Positions 37,444 through 45,946 of a DNA stretch of 64,000 nt are shown here, piece by piece. The stretch comes from CAVPDG01 sp963702535 (GTDB lineage: Bacteria > Chloroflexota > Anaerolineae > Anaerolineales > UBA4823): contig CAVPDG010000024.1 in the NCBI GenBank assembly GCA_963702535.1, forward strand, positions 1 to 64,000, in the 5' to 3' direction. How positions within the stretch are numbered: position 1 is the stretch's first letter; every line of letters begins with the position of its first letter. Under the pieces are notes generated by a model that saw only the letters and a program-made list of their open reading frames with translations, was not told where the DNA came from and made no database searches. Position numbers and translations under genes: made by a program.

Positions 37444-38335
37444 ATGGCAAAAGATAAAGGCAAGGAGAAGAAGAAATCCAAGAAAAAAATGCAGGAGCAG
37501 GTGCTCGCCTCTGACCAGACTCAAGGCGAAGCCAGCCAGGCGGCTGACGAACCCAAGCCCAATCTGAGCCGCAAAGAGTTCGAGAAGGAGATGGAAAAGC
37601 TGCAGGTCGAGCTGGTCAAGATGCAGGAGTGGGTCACAGCCACGGGCGCTAAGATGTGCGTGTTGTTCGAAGGCCGCGATACAGCCGGCAAGGGCGGGGT
37701 GATCAAGCGCATCACCGAACGCGCCAGCCCACGCGTTTTCCGTCACGTGGCATTATCGGCTCCGACGGAGCGGGAGAAATCGCAGATGTACTTCCAGCGC
37801 TACATGCCCTATCTTACCGGCTGCTGGCGAAGTGGTCCTCTTTGACCGCAGCTGGTACAACCGGGCCGGGGTCGAGCGGGTGATGGGCTTTGCCACCGAG
37901 GAACAGGTGGAAAACTTCCTGAAATACGCCCCTGCTGTCGAGAAGGTCATCATCGAATCCGGCATCATCCTGATCAAGTACTGGCTGGAAGTGGACATGG
38001 ATGAGCAGGCTAAGCGGCTTCAGGAGCGCGACGAAGACTATCGCAAGATCTGGAAGCTCAGCCCGATGGACATGCGGAGGTACAGGCGCGCTGGTACGAT
38101 TACTCCCGGGCACGCGATGCCATGTTTGCTGCCACCGATACCCCCGAAAGCCCCTGGTACGTGGTGCCATCCAACGACAAGCGCCAGGCGCGGCTGAACT
38201 GCATCACCCATTTTCTTGAGCCTGATCCCGTATGAAGAAGTGCCGCGCGAGCCGATCAAGTTCCCCAAGCGCCAGGCGAAGGGCAAGTACAAAGAGCCGG
38301 ACTATCCCTATCGTTACGTTCCGGAAAAGTATTGA
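37444..38335 (+). pseudogene. Polyphosphate kinase 2 (PPK2), frameshifted
   Basis: Start ATG at 37444 behind GAGAGGAGATAACC. A lysine-rich N-terminus precedes RKEFEKEMEKLQVELVKMQE and the Walker A loop LFEGRDTAGKGGVIKRITE. A shift near 37,825 leads to the Walker B/lid region VVLFDRSWYNRAGVERVMGF. One near 38,080 leads to YDYSRARDAMFAATDTPESP and WYVVPSNDKRQARLNCI. A last one near 38,215 leads to the end RYVPEKY at 38335. About 295 residues repaired, typical for class I PPK2, which makes ADP/ATP or GTP from polyphosphate and nucleotides. It lies 35 bp after the arc operon, so it may share the energy theme. Confidence 0.9.
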
Positions 38336-38352
38336 GATAAAGGAGACAGAGC

Positions 38353-41193
38353 ATGGCAGAGACAACAGATAGTCAACCGAAATGGTACACCCTGACCCCG
38401 GAGGCGGTCGGCAAAGAGCTTGGGGTCGACCCGGCCAAGGGCTTGAGCGCAGCCGAGGCGAAGCCGCGACTGCAGAAATATGGCCCGAATCGTCTGGCAG
38501 AGAAGAAGAAAAAGTCAGGATTGCAGGCATTTCTAGAACAGTATCAGGACCTGATGCAGTTCGTCCTGCTCGGCGCGGCGATCATCAACCAGATCTTCAC
38601 CGGAGAATGGGGAACCACGCTGGTGCTGGTCGGCCTGACGGTCTTCAACGCCATCCTGGGCATGCGTGGGGAGGCCAAAGCCGAGGCCAGCCTGGCGGCG
38701 CTGGCATCATCGATGAAGAGCATCGCCCGCGTGCGCCGCGATGGCCAGGCGATCGAGATCGATGCCGAGGAGCTGGTGCCGGGAGATATCGTGCTGATGG
38801 AGGCGGGCAACCGCGTCCCGGCAGATGGCCGCCTGTTCGTCACGGCGAATGTCGAGATCGAGGAGGCTGCCCTGACCGGTGAGAGCGTGGCTTCGCCCAA
38901 AGACACCGAAACCATCGCCAAAGCCGATGCCGCCCCTGGGCGACCGCCACTGCATGGCTTATATGAACACTTCGGTCACGCGTGGACGCGCCGAGATGAT
39001 CGTCACCACCACCGGCATGGGCACCGAGATGGGCAATATCGCCGATTTGCTGAACAAGACCGAAGCCGACAAGACGCCGCTGCAAAAGCAGCTTGACAGG
39101 CTGACCGTGATCATTGCCTCATTGGCCGGTCTGGCGTTCATTATCATGGTGATTCTTGGCATCCGCGAATGGGCAGGCAATGGAGACAGTCTTCATCGCC
39201 GGTATCGCGCTGGCGATCTCTGCCATCCCCACCGGTCTGCCGGCCGTGGTCACCACCATGTATTCCATGGGCACGCGGCAGCTGGCCGCCCAGGGCGCCA
39301 TCGTCAAGCGCCTGCCATCGGTGGAGACGCTGGGCTCGGTTTCGGCGATCTGCTCCGACAAGACCGGCACGCTGACCCTCAACAAGATGACCGCGCGTGA
39401 GTTCACCATCCCCGGTCAGAACCGCTTCACGGTGACCGGCGAAGGCTACGGAACGCAAGGGACGATGAGCTGGCAAGCGGTGTTGCCGGATTGCAGCCCT
39501 GGCAGAAAAATACCCTGACCTACAGCACCGAAGGCAAGCTGCTGAGTGCAGGCGGCGCCAAGGTCGATCTCGAGCAGATCCTGCTGCCCATGGCGCTGTG
39601 CGCCGACGCCCGTCTCGACGACGACGGCGCTCTGATCGGCGACCCCACCGAAGGGGCGCTGATCGTGCTGGCGGAGAAGGGCGGCATCAGCGTGGATGGC
39701 GCCCGGGAGATGTATCCCCGGGTGGCGGAAGTGCCCTTCGACTCGGATTACAAGTTCATGGCCACCTTCCACAACATGACGAACGAGCAAGGGCAAGCCG
39801 GTGGTGCGCGCCTTTGTCAAGGGCGCGCCGGATGTGCTGATCGCCCGCAGCGGCTCAGTACTGGATGCCAGGCGGCGAAGACGATCGGCCCGTCACCGAC
39901 GAGAACCGCCAGCTGGCGCTCGAAGAAAACGAGCGCATCGCTAAAGCGGGTGAACGGGTCATGGTGGTGGCGCGGCGTGACTTCGACCCGCAGACCTTCG
40001 ATCCGAAGGCCAAGCTGATCGACCTGATGAAAGACCTCACCCTGCTGGCGATGGTCGGCATCGTCGATCCGCCGCGCACCGAGGCCAAGGATGCGATCGC
40101 CAAATGCCACAGCGCCGGCATCCAGGTGCGCATGATCACCGGCGACCATGCCGTGACGGCAGCCGCCATCGGCCACGAGCTGGGCATCACCGGAACGGCG
40201 CTCACCGGCGCAGAATTTGCCGCCATGAGCGACGAGGAGCTGAAGAAAAAGCTGCCCGAGATCGGCGTGGTGGCGCGCGTCGCGCCGGAGGATAAGATCC
40301 GCCTGGTGACGATGCTCCAGCAGCTGGACAACATCGTCGCCATGACCGGGGACGGCGTGAACGATGCGCCTGCCTTGAAGAAGGCCGACATCGGCGTGGC
40401 GATGGGCATCACCGGCACCGAAGTCTCGAAGGGGGCGGCGGTGATGATCCTGACCGACGATAACTTCGCCACCATCGTCAAGGCGGTGGAGTTCGGGCGG
40501 GCCATCTACAACAACCTGTTCAACTTCGTCCGTTTCCAGATGGAATCGCTGGTGGCGTTCATCGTTTCCTACCTGCTGGCGGCGTTCTTTTTCGTGCTCG
40601 GCGGAACACCGTTTACGGCGTTCGTGGTCCTGTGGATTAACTTCCTGGTGCAGATCCCGGTGGCGTTAGCGCTGGGGTTCGACGATCCGGCACCGGATCT
40701 GATGGAGCACAAGCCTCGCCCGCTAAAGCAACCCATCCTTTCAAGGTCACAATGGGTGCGCATTGCCTTCATTGGGCTGCTGATGTCGATCGTTACGATC
40801 TATCTGGAGGCAGTGTATCAGGCAACAGACGCAGCAGTTGCAGCAACGATGGGATTTGTCTTCTTCTCATTGGCTGTGGTTGTACTCGCCCTGAGCGCAC
40901 GCAGCGAGACCGCCAGCGCATTCAACCGCGATGTTATCAAGAATCGACACCAGCTTATGCTCTATGGGATTTCGCTGTTGATGATCATTCTGCCGGTCAA
41001 GCTGGTTTCTCAGAGCTTCCTGGGCTTGACCGAGATCACCGGCAACCAATGGCTGATCTGCATCGGTTTCGCCATCGCCTTGCTGCTCGTCGACGAAGTG
41101 ATCAAGTTCTTCATGCGCAGAAGCCGCAGCCAGCGTGAACTGCAGACTGTTGATGTGCGAAAGCCCGCGCCAGGGGCTCTCTCGGGAGATTAA
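38353..41193 (+). pseudogene. P-type cation-transporting ATPase (P2-type), frameshifted
   Basis: N-terminal cation ATPase domain KGLSAAEAKPRLQKYGPNRL; actuator loop EEAALTGESVAS; catalytic phosphorylation site SAICSDKTGTLTLNKM; nucleotide-domain GDPTEGALIVLAEKGG; TGDHAVTAAAIGHELG and hinge MTGDGVNDAPALKKADIG; then a six-helix C-terminal domain up to 41193. Frame breaks near 38,935, 39,180, 39,480, 39,800 and 39,870. Repaired length ~945 residues, as for bacterial Ca2+/Na+ or H+ pumps of the P2/P3 group. Membrane segment 4 is in FIAGIALAISAIPTGLPAVV; IPxGLPAVV resembles the IPEGLP of P2 pumps. The ion carried is not determined. Starts 17 bp after PPK2. Confidence 0.88.
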
Positions 41194-41265
41194 CAGGAGG
41201 TTGCCCAAACGATTGGAAGATCGTTCCAGAATTTCACGCTGAATATCTTTACTAAGGAGAATGAC

Positions 41266-41565
41266 ATGTGTTGTTTCTTTCTATCCCTGCTCTTTTTGGG
41301 TCCGCGTTTCGCTTTTCTGATCTGGTGGCTGCTCGCGCCCGTAAGAGTGAATCTCGCATTTGCTCAATTTAACTTCCCCTGGCTGGTGGGCATCGCGGGT
41401 TTGGTCTTTTTGCCCTGGACCATATTGATGTATGCGATTGTCTTCCCTCTAAATGGGTGGGATTGGCTATGGATTGGATTGGCTGTTGCAATGGATATCT
41501 TCACGTATACCAGCGGCATGTACAAGCGCAAGTCCATCCCCTATTATCCAGAAACTGCCCCTTAA
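41266..41565 (+). CDS. Small three-pass membrane protein (paralogue of 20811-21122)
   Basis: An intact 99-residue protein. MCCFFLSLLFLGPRFAFLIW, then WLLAPVRVNLAFAQFNFPWL, then GLVFLPWTILMYAIVFPLNG form three hydrophobic stretches; the tail YKRKSIPYYPETAP is basic and soluble. The paralogue at 20811 shares the MCCFF start and the LLAPVRVN and PWLVGI blocks. The family is frequent in Anaerolineae but I know no function. Start ATG at 41266 with AAGGAGAATGAC. A classical terminator follows the stop. Confidence 0.7.
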   Translation: MCCFFLSLLFLGPRFAFLIWWLLAPVRVNLAFAQFNFPWLVGIAGLVFLPWTILMYAIVFPLNGWDWLWIGLAVAMDIFTYTSGMYKRKSIPYYPETAP

Positions 41566-41597
41566 ACCTTTTTTGGTCATAGAGGTACGAGCGTCCG

Positions 41598-41640
41598 AGG
41601 TATCTTGCGATGTGAAAGCACATCGCAAGATACCTTTTTA
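41598..41640 (+). terminator. Rho-independent terminator
   Basis: 17-bp perfect arms (AGGTATCTTGCGATGTG and complement) with an AAAG loop, followed by TTTTTA. It closes the PPK2/ATPase/membrane-protein run. Confidence 0.85.
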
Positions 41641-41713
41641 ACCAGCTATCCTGACCGGGGCGTTCCTGTGGTCGGGCTGACTTGAGTGGTATCAACCTAA
41701 TCCAAATTCCCTA

Positions 41714-41755
41714 GGCCCTACAGCGAGGCGATTTAAATCCCCTTAGAGGCACAGA
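41714..41755 (+). repeat. tRNA-3'-end-like segment, copy 2
   Basis: Diverged copy of 14043-14084 (about 30 of 42 positions identical): CCTAC...GATTTAAATCCCCTTAGAGGCAC. The T-loop is more degraded (TTTAAAT), so it is not a working tRNA. It lies in the 312-bp gap between the membrane protein and the Fic gene, which otherwise holds two hairpins and the fic promoter. Confidence 0.35.
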
Positions 41756-41773
41756 TAATATTGTAAGAGAGGC

Positions 41774-41796
41774 TTCCCCGGATTCAGTCCGGGGAA
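41774..41796. terminator. Short GC-rich hairpin
   Basis: TTCCCCGGA-TTCAG-TCCGGGGAA, 9-bp perfect arms followed by TACTGTTTATT. Possible terminator insulating the Fic gene. Confidence 0.5.
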
Positions 41797-41828
41797 TACT
41801 GTTTATTGATTGGGTGGTAGGCTGTGCG

Positions 41829-41861
41829 TATCGGATATGCTATAATACCGGTTATCCGATA
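41829..41861 (+). promoter_or_regulatory. Fic gene promoter with a palindromic operator around the -10 box
   Basis: TATCGGATA (41829-41837) and TATCCGATA (41853-41861) are perfect inverted 9-mers flanking TATAAT (41841-41846). Binding of a repressor would cover the -10 box. The right half is followed by an extra CCGATA repeat. The fic ATG is 16 bp further on. Confidence 0.65.
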
Positions 41862-41877
41862 CCGATAGAGAGAACTC

Positions 41878-43254
41878 ATGATCGAATCTCGATTGCTCAC
41901 ACGCTTAGAAGCAAAGAAAGCGCAATTGGATAAGCTGCGTCCCCTCCCGGCGGCATCCATCAACCGCTTAAGGAATGAGATTCTTATCGAGTGGATTTAC
42001 AACTCAAATGCGATCGAGGGGAGCACGATCACACTCCAAGAAACACGCCTGATCCTTGAAACCGGACTGACCGTTGGCGGAAAATCCTTGCGCGAGCATT
42101 TTGAGGTGACCAACCATAAAGAAGCCATCCAGTACGTTGAAGATCTGGTGCAGAATACCGAGCCAATCACCGCGTTCCACGTTCGGCAAATCCATAAACT
42201 CATCCTGTCGCACATTGACGATGAGAATGCCGGCAGTTATCGAAAGACACTGGTCCGCATTGCAGGCGCGCCTTTTACTCCGCCTGAAGCCTGGCAGATC
42301 ACCGGTCTCATGGCTGAATGGAGCGATTGGATCGCAAGCGCAGAAGGGTCAAAGCACCCTATCGCTCTCGCTGCGCAGGCTCACCACCGCCTGGTGGCGA
42401 TCCATCCATTTGTTGACGGAAACGGACGGACCGCCCGGCTGGTGATGAATTTGCTGCTCATGCGCAGCGAGTACCCCCCCACGGTCATCCTGCGTGCAAA
42501 CCGCAGGCAGTATTATTCTGTGCTGGCAAGGGCCGATTCCGGAAATACTGAGGCGTTGGAAAACTTCGTCGGGCGGGCAGTGGAAAACAGCCTCAATCTT
42601 TATATCGAAGCCTGCAAACCGGTGGTCAAACCTCCCCAACCCGAGGAGGAATGGATCCTGTTACGGGATGCCTGTGTTGGTACTCCTTACAGCCAGGAAT
42701 ACCTCAGCCTGCTGGCGCGCCTGGGTCGTATCGAAGCCACGAAAAGAGGAAGGAATTGGTACACAACCCGGCGGGCGATAAAGGCTTATCAAGAACTCAT
42801 TATAACCCTCTTGCCCCCGTATTTTTCGCAGAAACAGCACATCGTTGGGGGCAGGTCACTTGCTAGGGCGAATTCCTGGGGAAGAGCACAGCAAATGAAT
42901 TCGCTCCTGTTGCGAGGCAAGCCTATCCATCCTGCAGCAGCCGAGGCAGATCGCCCATCACTTCCAGCCCGGTATGAGCGCCAACTCCTTCAAAGAGCAG
43001 CATCCCTCCCAGGGTTTCAAGCCGCACCTGCAGCGTGGCATTCAGGGTTTCCATCACCCGCTGGCCCATGTCCAGGCGGGTTGGCCCGCGCAGCAAGCCA
43101 CCCTGAACACGGCTGGCTTTCAGGAGCAGGCGAGATTGAGGATTCCGCAACACCCAGTCGACATGGTCGTCGAAGATCTGCAGCGATTCGATACGCGCGC
43201 CAGTGTACGTTGCAAAGCGATGAAGTTTTCCGTCCAGCCATAAGCCGACAATGA
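41878..43254 (+). CDS. Fic-domain protein (putative AMPylase)
   Basis: The open frame spans 458 codons, but family similarity ends near 42,800; the rest runs antisense through the next gene and probably reflects a lost stop or an indel. Residues ~40-50 contain IYNSNAIEGS, a class II inhibitory (S/T)xxxE(G/N) motif. The Fic core HPFVDGNGRTARLVMNLLL holds the catalytic histidine, and a winged-helix-like C-terminal part (GTPYSQEYLSLLARLGRIEA ... RRAIKAYQEL) follows. Fic proteins transfer AMP from ATP to target proteins; this layout (Fic plus helix-turn-helix) often belongs to self-regulated stand-alone proteins. The palindromic promoter upstream supports regulation of its own expression. Confidence 0.8.
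   Translation: MIESRLLTRLEAKKAQLDKLRPLPAASINRLRNEILIEWIYNSNAIEGSTITLQETRLILETGLTVGGKSLREHFEVTNHKEAIQYVEDLVQNTEPITAFHVRQIHKLILSHIDDENAGSYRKTLVRIAGAPFTPPEAWQITGLMAEWSDWIASAEGSKHPIALAAQAHHRLVAIHPFVDGNGRTARLVMNLLLMRSEYPPTVILRANRRQYYSVLARADSGNTEALENFVGRAVENSLNLYIEACKPVVKPPQPEEEWILLRDACVGTPYSQEYLSLLARLGRIEATKRGRNWYTTRRAIKAYQELIITLLPPYFSQKQHIVGGRSLARANSWGRAQQMNSLLLRGKPIHPAAAEADRPSLPARYERQLLQRAASLPGFQAAPAAWHSGFPSPAGPCPGGLARAASHPEHGWLSGAGEIEDSATPSRHGRRRSAAIRYARQCTLQSDEVFRPAISRQ
42868..42904. terminator. Inverted repeat between convergent genes
   Basis: GCGAATTC (42868-42875) and GAATTCGC (42897-42904) pair with a 21-nt loop just before the end of the minus-strand gene at 42923. Possible bidirectional terminator; no U-run. 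Confidence 0.3.
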
Positions 43255-43894
43255 AGCCGCGGAAGGCTCGCCCGATCCAGGGAATGACTGCCACTGAGGC
43301 GGTTAAACAAGCCGACTCGTTGGCGAAATGGTTGCTCTGACACCAGATCCAAGCCGCCGGGAAAGATTGTCCCCAATCTTTCTCGATGTAGCCTCGTCCG
43401 CCGCTGAAATCCATCCGATTGCCATTGAGGTTTAGCGTACCCCGCAGGGAATGCGAAAAGCTGAGTACTCCGTGATAACATTCCATGCGCGGCACCCAGG
43501 CATACCAGCCCATGATACCTGGCGATAACCACGTCACGGGCCAGGGGTTGAGTGGTCCCAGGTGAATTTCGCCCTTGAGCTGGCATTGGGGTTGATCAAG
43601 CGCCAAAAATAAATGACGGTCATCGAACCGGTTTTCACCGATCTCGATTGCAAAATGTCGATCATCAGCCCGGAAATCCTGAATTGGGAACTTAAGATAG
43701 GCTGTGGTTCCATCCACGCCATCCAATACCTGCAGGAAGGCGTGTGCATCTTGCCCGAGGATTACTCCCGGGATAATGGCAACTTTCTGGCGCTCGTCTG
43801 CGCTGATCAACTTGTAATACCAGCCCTCAAAGAAGGGCGGTTTTTTATTTGAACCGTGATAAACGCCAGGGGTGAGTATAGAATGGATAGCTAT
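42923..43894 (-). CDS. Tocopherol cyclase-like (lipocalin-type) protein
   Basis: The C-terminal ~295 residues, readable from a TTG at 43810, contain GGRGYIEKDWGQSFPAAWIW followed by CQSNHFANE, the signature of the tocopherol cyclase/TTC family. The barrel-like N-terminus reads HGSNKKPPFFEGWYYKLISA and extends in frame to 43894, where AGGAGAG lies 6 nt before an ATA codon; no ATG, GTG or TTG lies between the in-frame upstream stop and 43810. Plant VTE1 cyclises prenylquinols, but bacterial relatives are uncharacterised. With the desaturase-like flavoprotein and SDR nearby, an isoprenoid or lipid role is possible. The N-terminus is either an AUA start or a miscalled ATG. Confidence 0.75.
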   Translation of the reverse strand: MAIHSILTPGVYHGSNKKPPFFEGWYYKLISADERQKVAIIPGVILGQDAHAFLQVLDGVDGTTAYLKFPIQDFRADDRHFAIEIGENRFDDRHLFLALDQPQCQLKGEIHLGPLNPWPVTWLSPGIMGWYAWVPRMECYHGVLSFSHSLRGTLNLNGNRMDFSGGRGYIEKDWGQSFPAAWIWCQSNHFANESACLTASVAVIPWIGRAFRGFIVGLWLDGKLHRFATYTGARIESLQIFDDHVDWVLRNPQSRLLLKASRVQGGLLRGPTRLDMGQRVMETLNATLQVRLETLGGMLLFEGVGAHTGLEVMGDLPRLLQDG

Positions 43895-43905
43895 GGCAGA
43901 CTCTC

Positions 43906-44382
43906 CTAATTAAACAACTGCTCAAGGGTCTGGCTCAGGGCTGCCTCTTTCTCGCGGCTATACGGACCGCGGGCGCGGAAGAACACTTCCCCCTGGCGAT
44001 CCACCAGCAGAATATAGATGTGCTCTTCGTCGGGCATATCCAAGGCGGCACGAAAATCCGCCTTGTCAAGATACAGCGTGATTGTGCGCTCACGCGTTTT
44101 TGGGTTGGGGATACCGGCTCGCATGCCTTCGTTAAGGAAAAGCTTGTAGAAAGCTCCCGAACCCTGGAGCGTGGGTAGCTCGTAATAAGCCAGACCCGCG
44201 TACTTTTTCTCAAGCTCCTCAGCCAGGATGCCCCAGGAATCCACTTCCATTTGATGCCAGCGTTGAAAGGGGACGAAGACGAGATTGATCCTGCCTTGAA
44301 AATCCTGGGGCAGAGTCAGTTTCTGCCGGAGCAAGTTTGAACCGCGAACTTTTGGGAATGTCATTTCTGTGCCTGTAAACAT
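43906..44382 (-). CDS. Uncharacterised protein, thioredoxin-like/ATP10-like features
   Basis: A 158-residue protein, intact. Segments FQGRINLVFVPFQRWHQMEV, YYELPTLQGSGAFYKLFLNE, GMRAGIPNPKTRERTITLYL and IYILLVDRQGEVFFRARGPY suggest a thioredoxin-like fold without the CxxC pair, similar in layout to ATP10-type proteins. No signal peptide is visible. Its TAG stop is 11 bp from the putative ATA start of the tocopherol cyclase-like gene, which overlaps its ribosome-binding site with this gene's end, so the two are an operon. The function is not known. Confidence 0.5.
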   Translation of the reverse strand: MFTGTEMTFPKVRGSNLLRQKLTLPQDFQGRINLVFVPFQRWHQMEVDSWGILAEELEKKYAGLAYYELPTLQGSGAFYKLFLNEGMRAGIPNPKTRERTITLYLDKADFRAALDMPDEEHIYILLVDRQGEVFFRARGPYSREKEAALSQTLEQLFN

Positions 44383-44520
44383 TTTACCTTATTTATGCAT
44401 TGGCTGTCCTCGGTCCGTTTAAAAATCCCAGCATCTTCGTTGTAATGTGAGTTTTTGTTATGCTAGAATAACTGGAATAATTGATTGAAAACTTGCAATG
44501 GAGCCAGAACAAAGAGCAGC

Positions 44521-44955
44521 ATGGAATCACTAACTCCCGAACGGTTTCGCGAACTATGGTCCCGAACCTACAACACTGAAGGGAAACCTGACTGGTCGCA
44601 CATTTTCCCCTACTATCACGAGGAGATCATCTTCGAGGATAGTATCCAGCGCATCGAGGGAATCGAGGCGTTCCGCGCGATGTGCGCGCGGCTCACCAAA
44701 CGTTGCGAACAACTCAGCATGGAGATCATCTCCCTGGCGATGAATGGCAATGAGATTTTCTTTGACTGGAAAATGGTGATGATGTTCAATAAGTACCCAC
44801 CCACGCCGCTTTTTGGATGCTCCAAGCTGACGCTAGACCCGGACAACCGCATTATTCATCAGCGGGATTACTTCGATATGTGGGGCGATATTTTCAACGG
44901 CATTCCCTATTTCCGCGGACCCTATCGGAGGTTTTTACGGCGGCATTTCGGGTAA
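44521..44955 (+). CDS. SnoaL-like (NTF2 fold) protein
   Basis: A 144-residue protein from the ATG at 44521. YYHEEIIFEDSIQRIEGIEA, FRAMCARLTKRCEQLSMEII and FGCSKLTLDPDNRIIHQRDY, with WGDIFNGIPYFRG at the end, fit the SnoaL/limonene-epoxide-hydrolase-like NTF2 fold. This fold serves as a cyclase, hydrolase or small-ligand binder. It is transcribed divergently from the two minus-strand genes and begins a three-gene plus-strand run with the SDR and flavoprotein. Such NTF2 + SDR + flavin-oxidoreductase trios are common in bacteria; the substrate is unknown. Confidence 0.75.
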   Translation: MESLTPERFRELWSRTYNTEGKPDWSHIFPYYHEEIIFEDSIQRIEGIEAFRAMCARLTKRCEQLSMEIISLAMNGNEIFFDWKMVMMFNKYPPTPLFGCSKLTLDPDNRIIHQRDYFDMWGDIFNGIPYFRGPYRRFLRRHFG

Positions 44956-44966
44956 CGGTAACATCA

Positions 44967-45896
44967 ATGAAATGGCCGGATGAACTCATCTTCATACCTA
45001 ACAGCCGCATGGCTCAGAAGACGACGACTCATCGCATGGACGGGCGCGTGTGCGTGCTCACCGGAGCGACCTCGGGTGTTGGATATCACGCCGCAAAACG
45101 GCTGGCCGAGGGCGGTGCGCGGTTGGTGTTGGTGTGCCGAAATGCTGAAAAAGCCGCCCGGGTCAAAGAAGAGTTAGAATATGAACACCAGACCAGCGTA
45201 CGCATCCTTCAGGCGGATTTCTCCAACCTTGCTGAGGTCAGAAAGACCGCCGCGGCTATCTTGGAGGACAATCCCCGCATCGATGTATTGATCAATAATG
45301 CGGGAATACATAACACCAGGCGAACCCTAACAGAGAACGGGATTGAAACCGTTTTTTGCGTGAACCATCTTGCATCCTTTCTGTTCACCCGATTGCTGCT
45401 TCCCAGTATCCTGGAAAGTGCACCGGCGCGGATCATCCAGGTCAACTCGCAGGGTCACCGCTTCGGGGGTTTGGATTTGAACGATCTGAATTGGGAAAGG
45501 CGCCGTTACCGCGGCTTGCAGGGTTACGGCGCCTCCAAGGTTGCGCAGCTTCTCACGGTCTGGGAGCTGGCAGACCGGTTGCAGGGAACCGGCGTAACCA
45601 TCAACGCCATGCACCCCGGAGCGGTCCGCACCAATATTGGCATGAACAATGGCTTTCTCTACCAGTGGTATCAGCGCTATCTGCTCTGGCCGCTGCTAAA
45701 AGATCCACGTATCTCGGGGGAATCGATCTACTACCTGGCCGCTGCACCCGAAATGGCTTCGGTCAGCGGCTGCTACTTCAATCTGACCATCGAAGAAAAA
45801 CCCGCTGCGCATGCCCTGGACCGGGCACTTGGGAAACAGGTTTGGCAGGTCAGCGAAGAGTTGACCGGTCTAAATGGAACAAATGGGCAGGGATAG
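44967..45896 (+). CDS. Short-chain dehydrogenase/reductase
   Basis: Start at the ATG at 44967, 11 bp after the SnoaL-like gene; 309 residues. The Rossmann motif is VCVLTGATSGVGYHAAKRLA, followed by VLINNAGI, the catalytic serine region IIQVNSQGHRFG, YGASKVAQ (YxxxK) and NAMHPGAVRTNIG. The sequence resembles retinol dehydrogenase/WW-domain oxidoreductase-type SDRs, which act on alcohols or ketones of hydrophobic substrates with NADP(H). It precedes the desaturase-like gene by 50 bp and is probably co-transcribed with it. The substrate is not identifiable. Confidence 0.88.
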   Translation: MKWPDELIFIPNSRMAQKTTTHRMDGRVCVLTGATSGVGYHAAKRLAEGGARLVLVCRNAEKAARVKEELEYEHQTSVRILQADFSNLAEVRKTAAAILEDNPRIDVLINNAGIHNTRRTLTENGIETVFCVNHLASFLFTRLLLPSILESAPARIIQVNSQGHRFGGLDLNDLNWERRRYRGLQGYGASKVAQLLTVWELADRLQGTGVTINAMHPGAVRTNIGMNNGFLYQWYQRYLLWPLLKDPRISGESIYYLAAAPEMASVSGCYFNLTIEEKPAAHALDRALGKQVWQVSEELTGLNGTNGQG

Positions 45897-45946
45897 GTTG
45901 TTGCCACCTTTTTAGGCTGCCATTTTCTGGAAGGAAAGGATCTCCT

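Noticed and set aside
14043..41755. A 27-kb genomic island with tRNA-derived att sites
   Set aside because: No integrase or excisionase in the interval, the repeats are only ~70% alike, and the same gene families occur outside it.
42868..42904. Paired GAATTC sites as cloning-vector residue
   Set aside because: No polylinker or vector sequence surrounds them; they form a symmetric inverted repeat between convergent genes.
45356..45946. Long upstream extension of the flavoprotein frame (continuous with 45947-47518)
   Set aside because: It runs out of frame through the SDR gene, lacks family similarity, and the ATG at 45947 has its own ribosome-binding site and begins the FAD motif.
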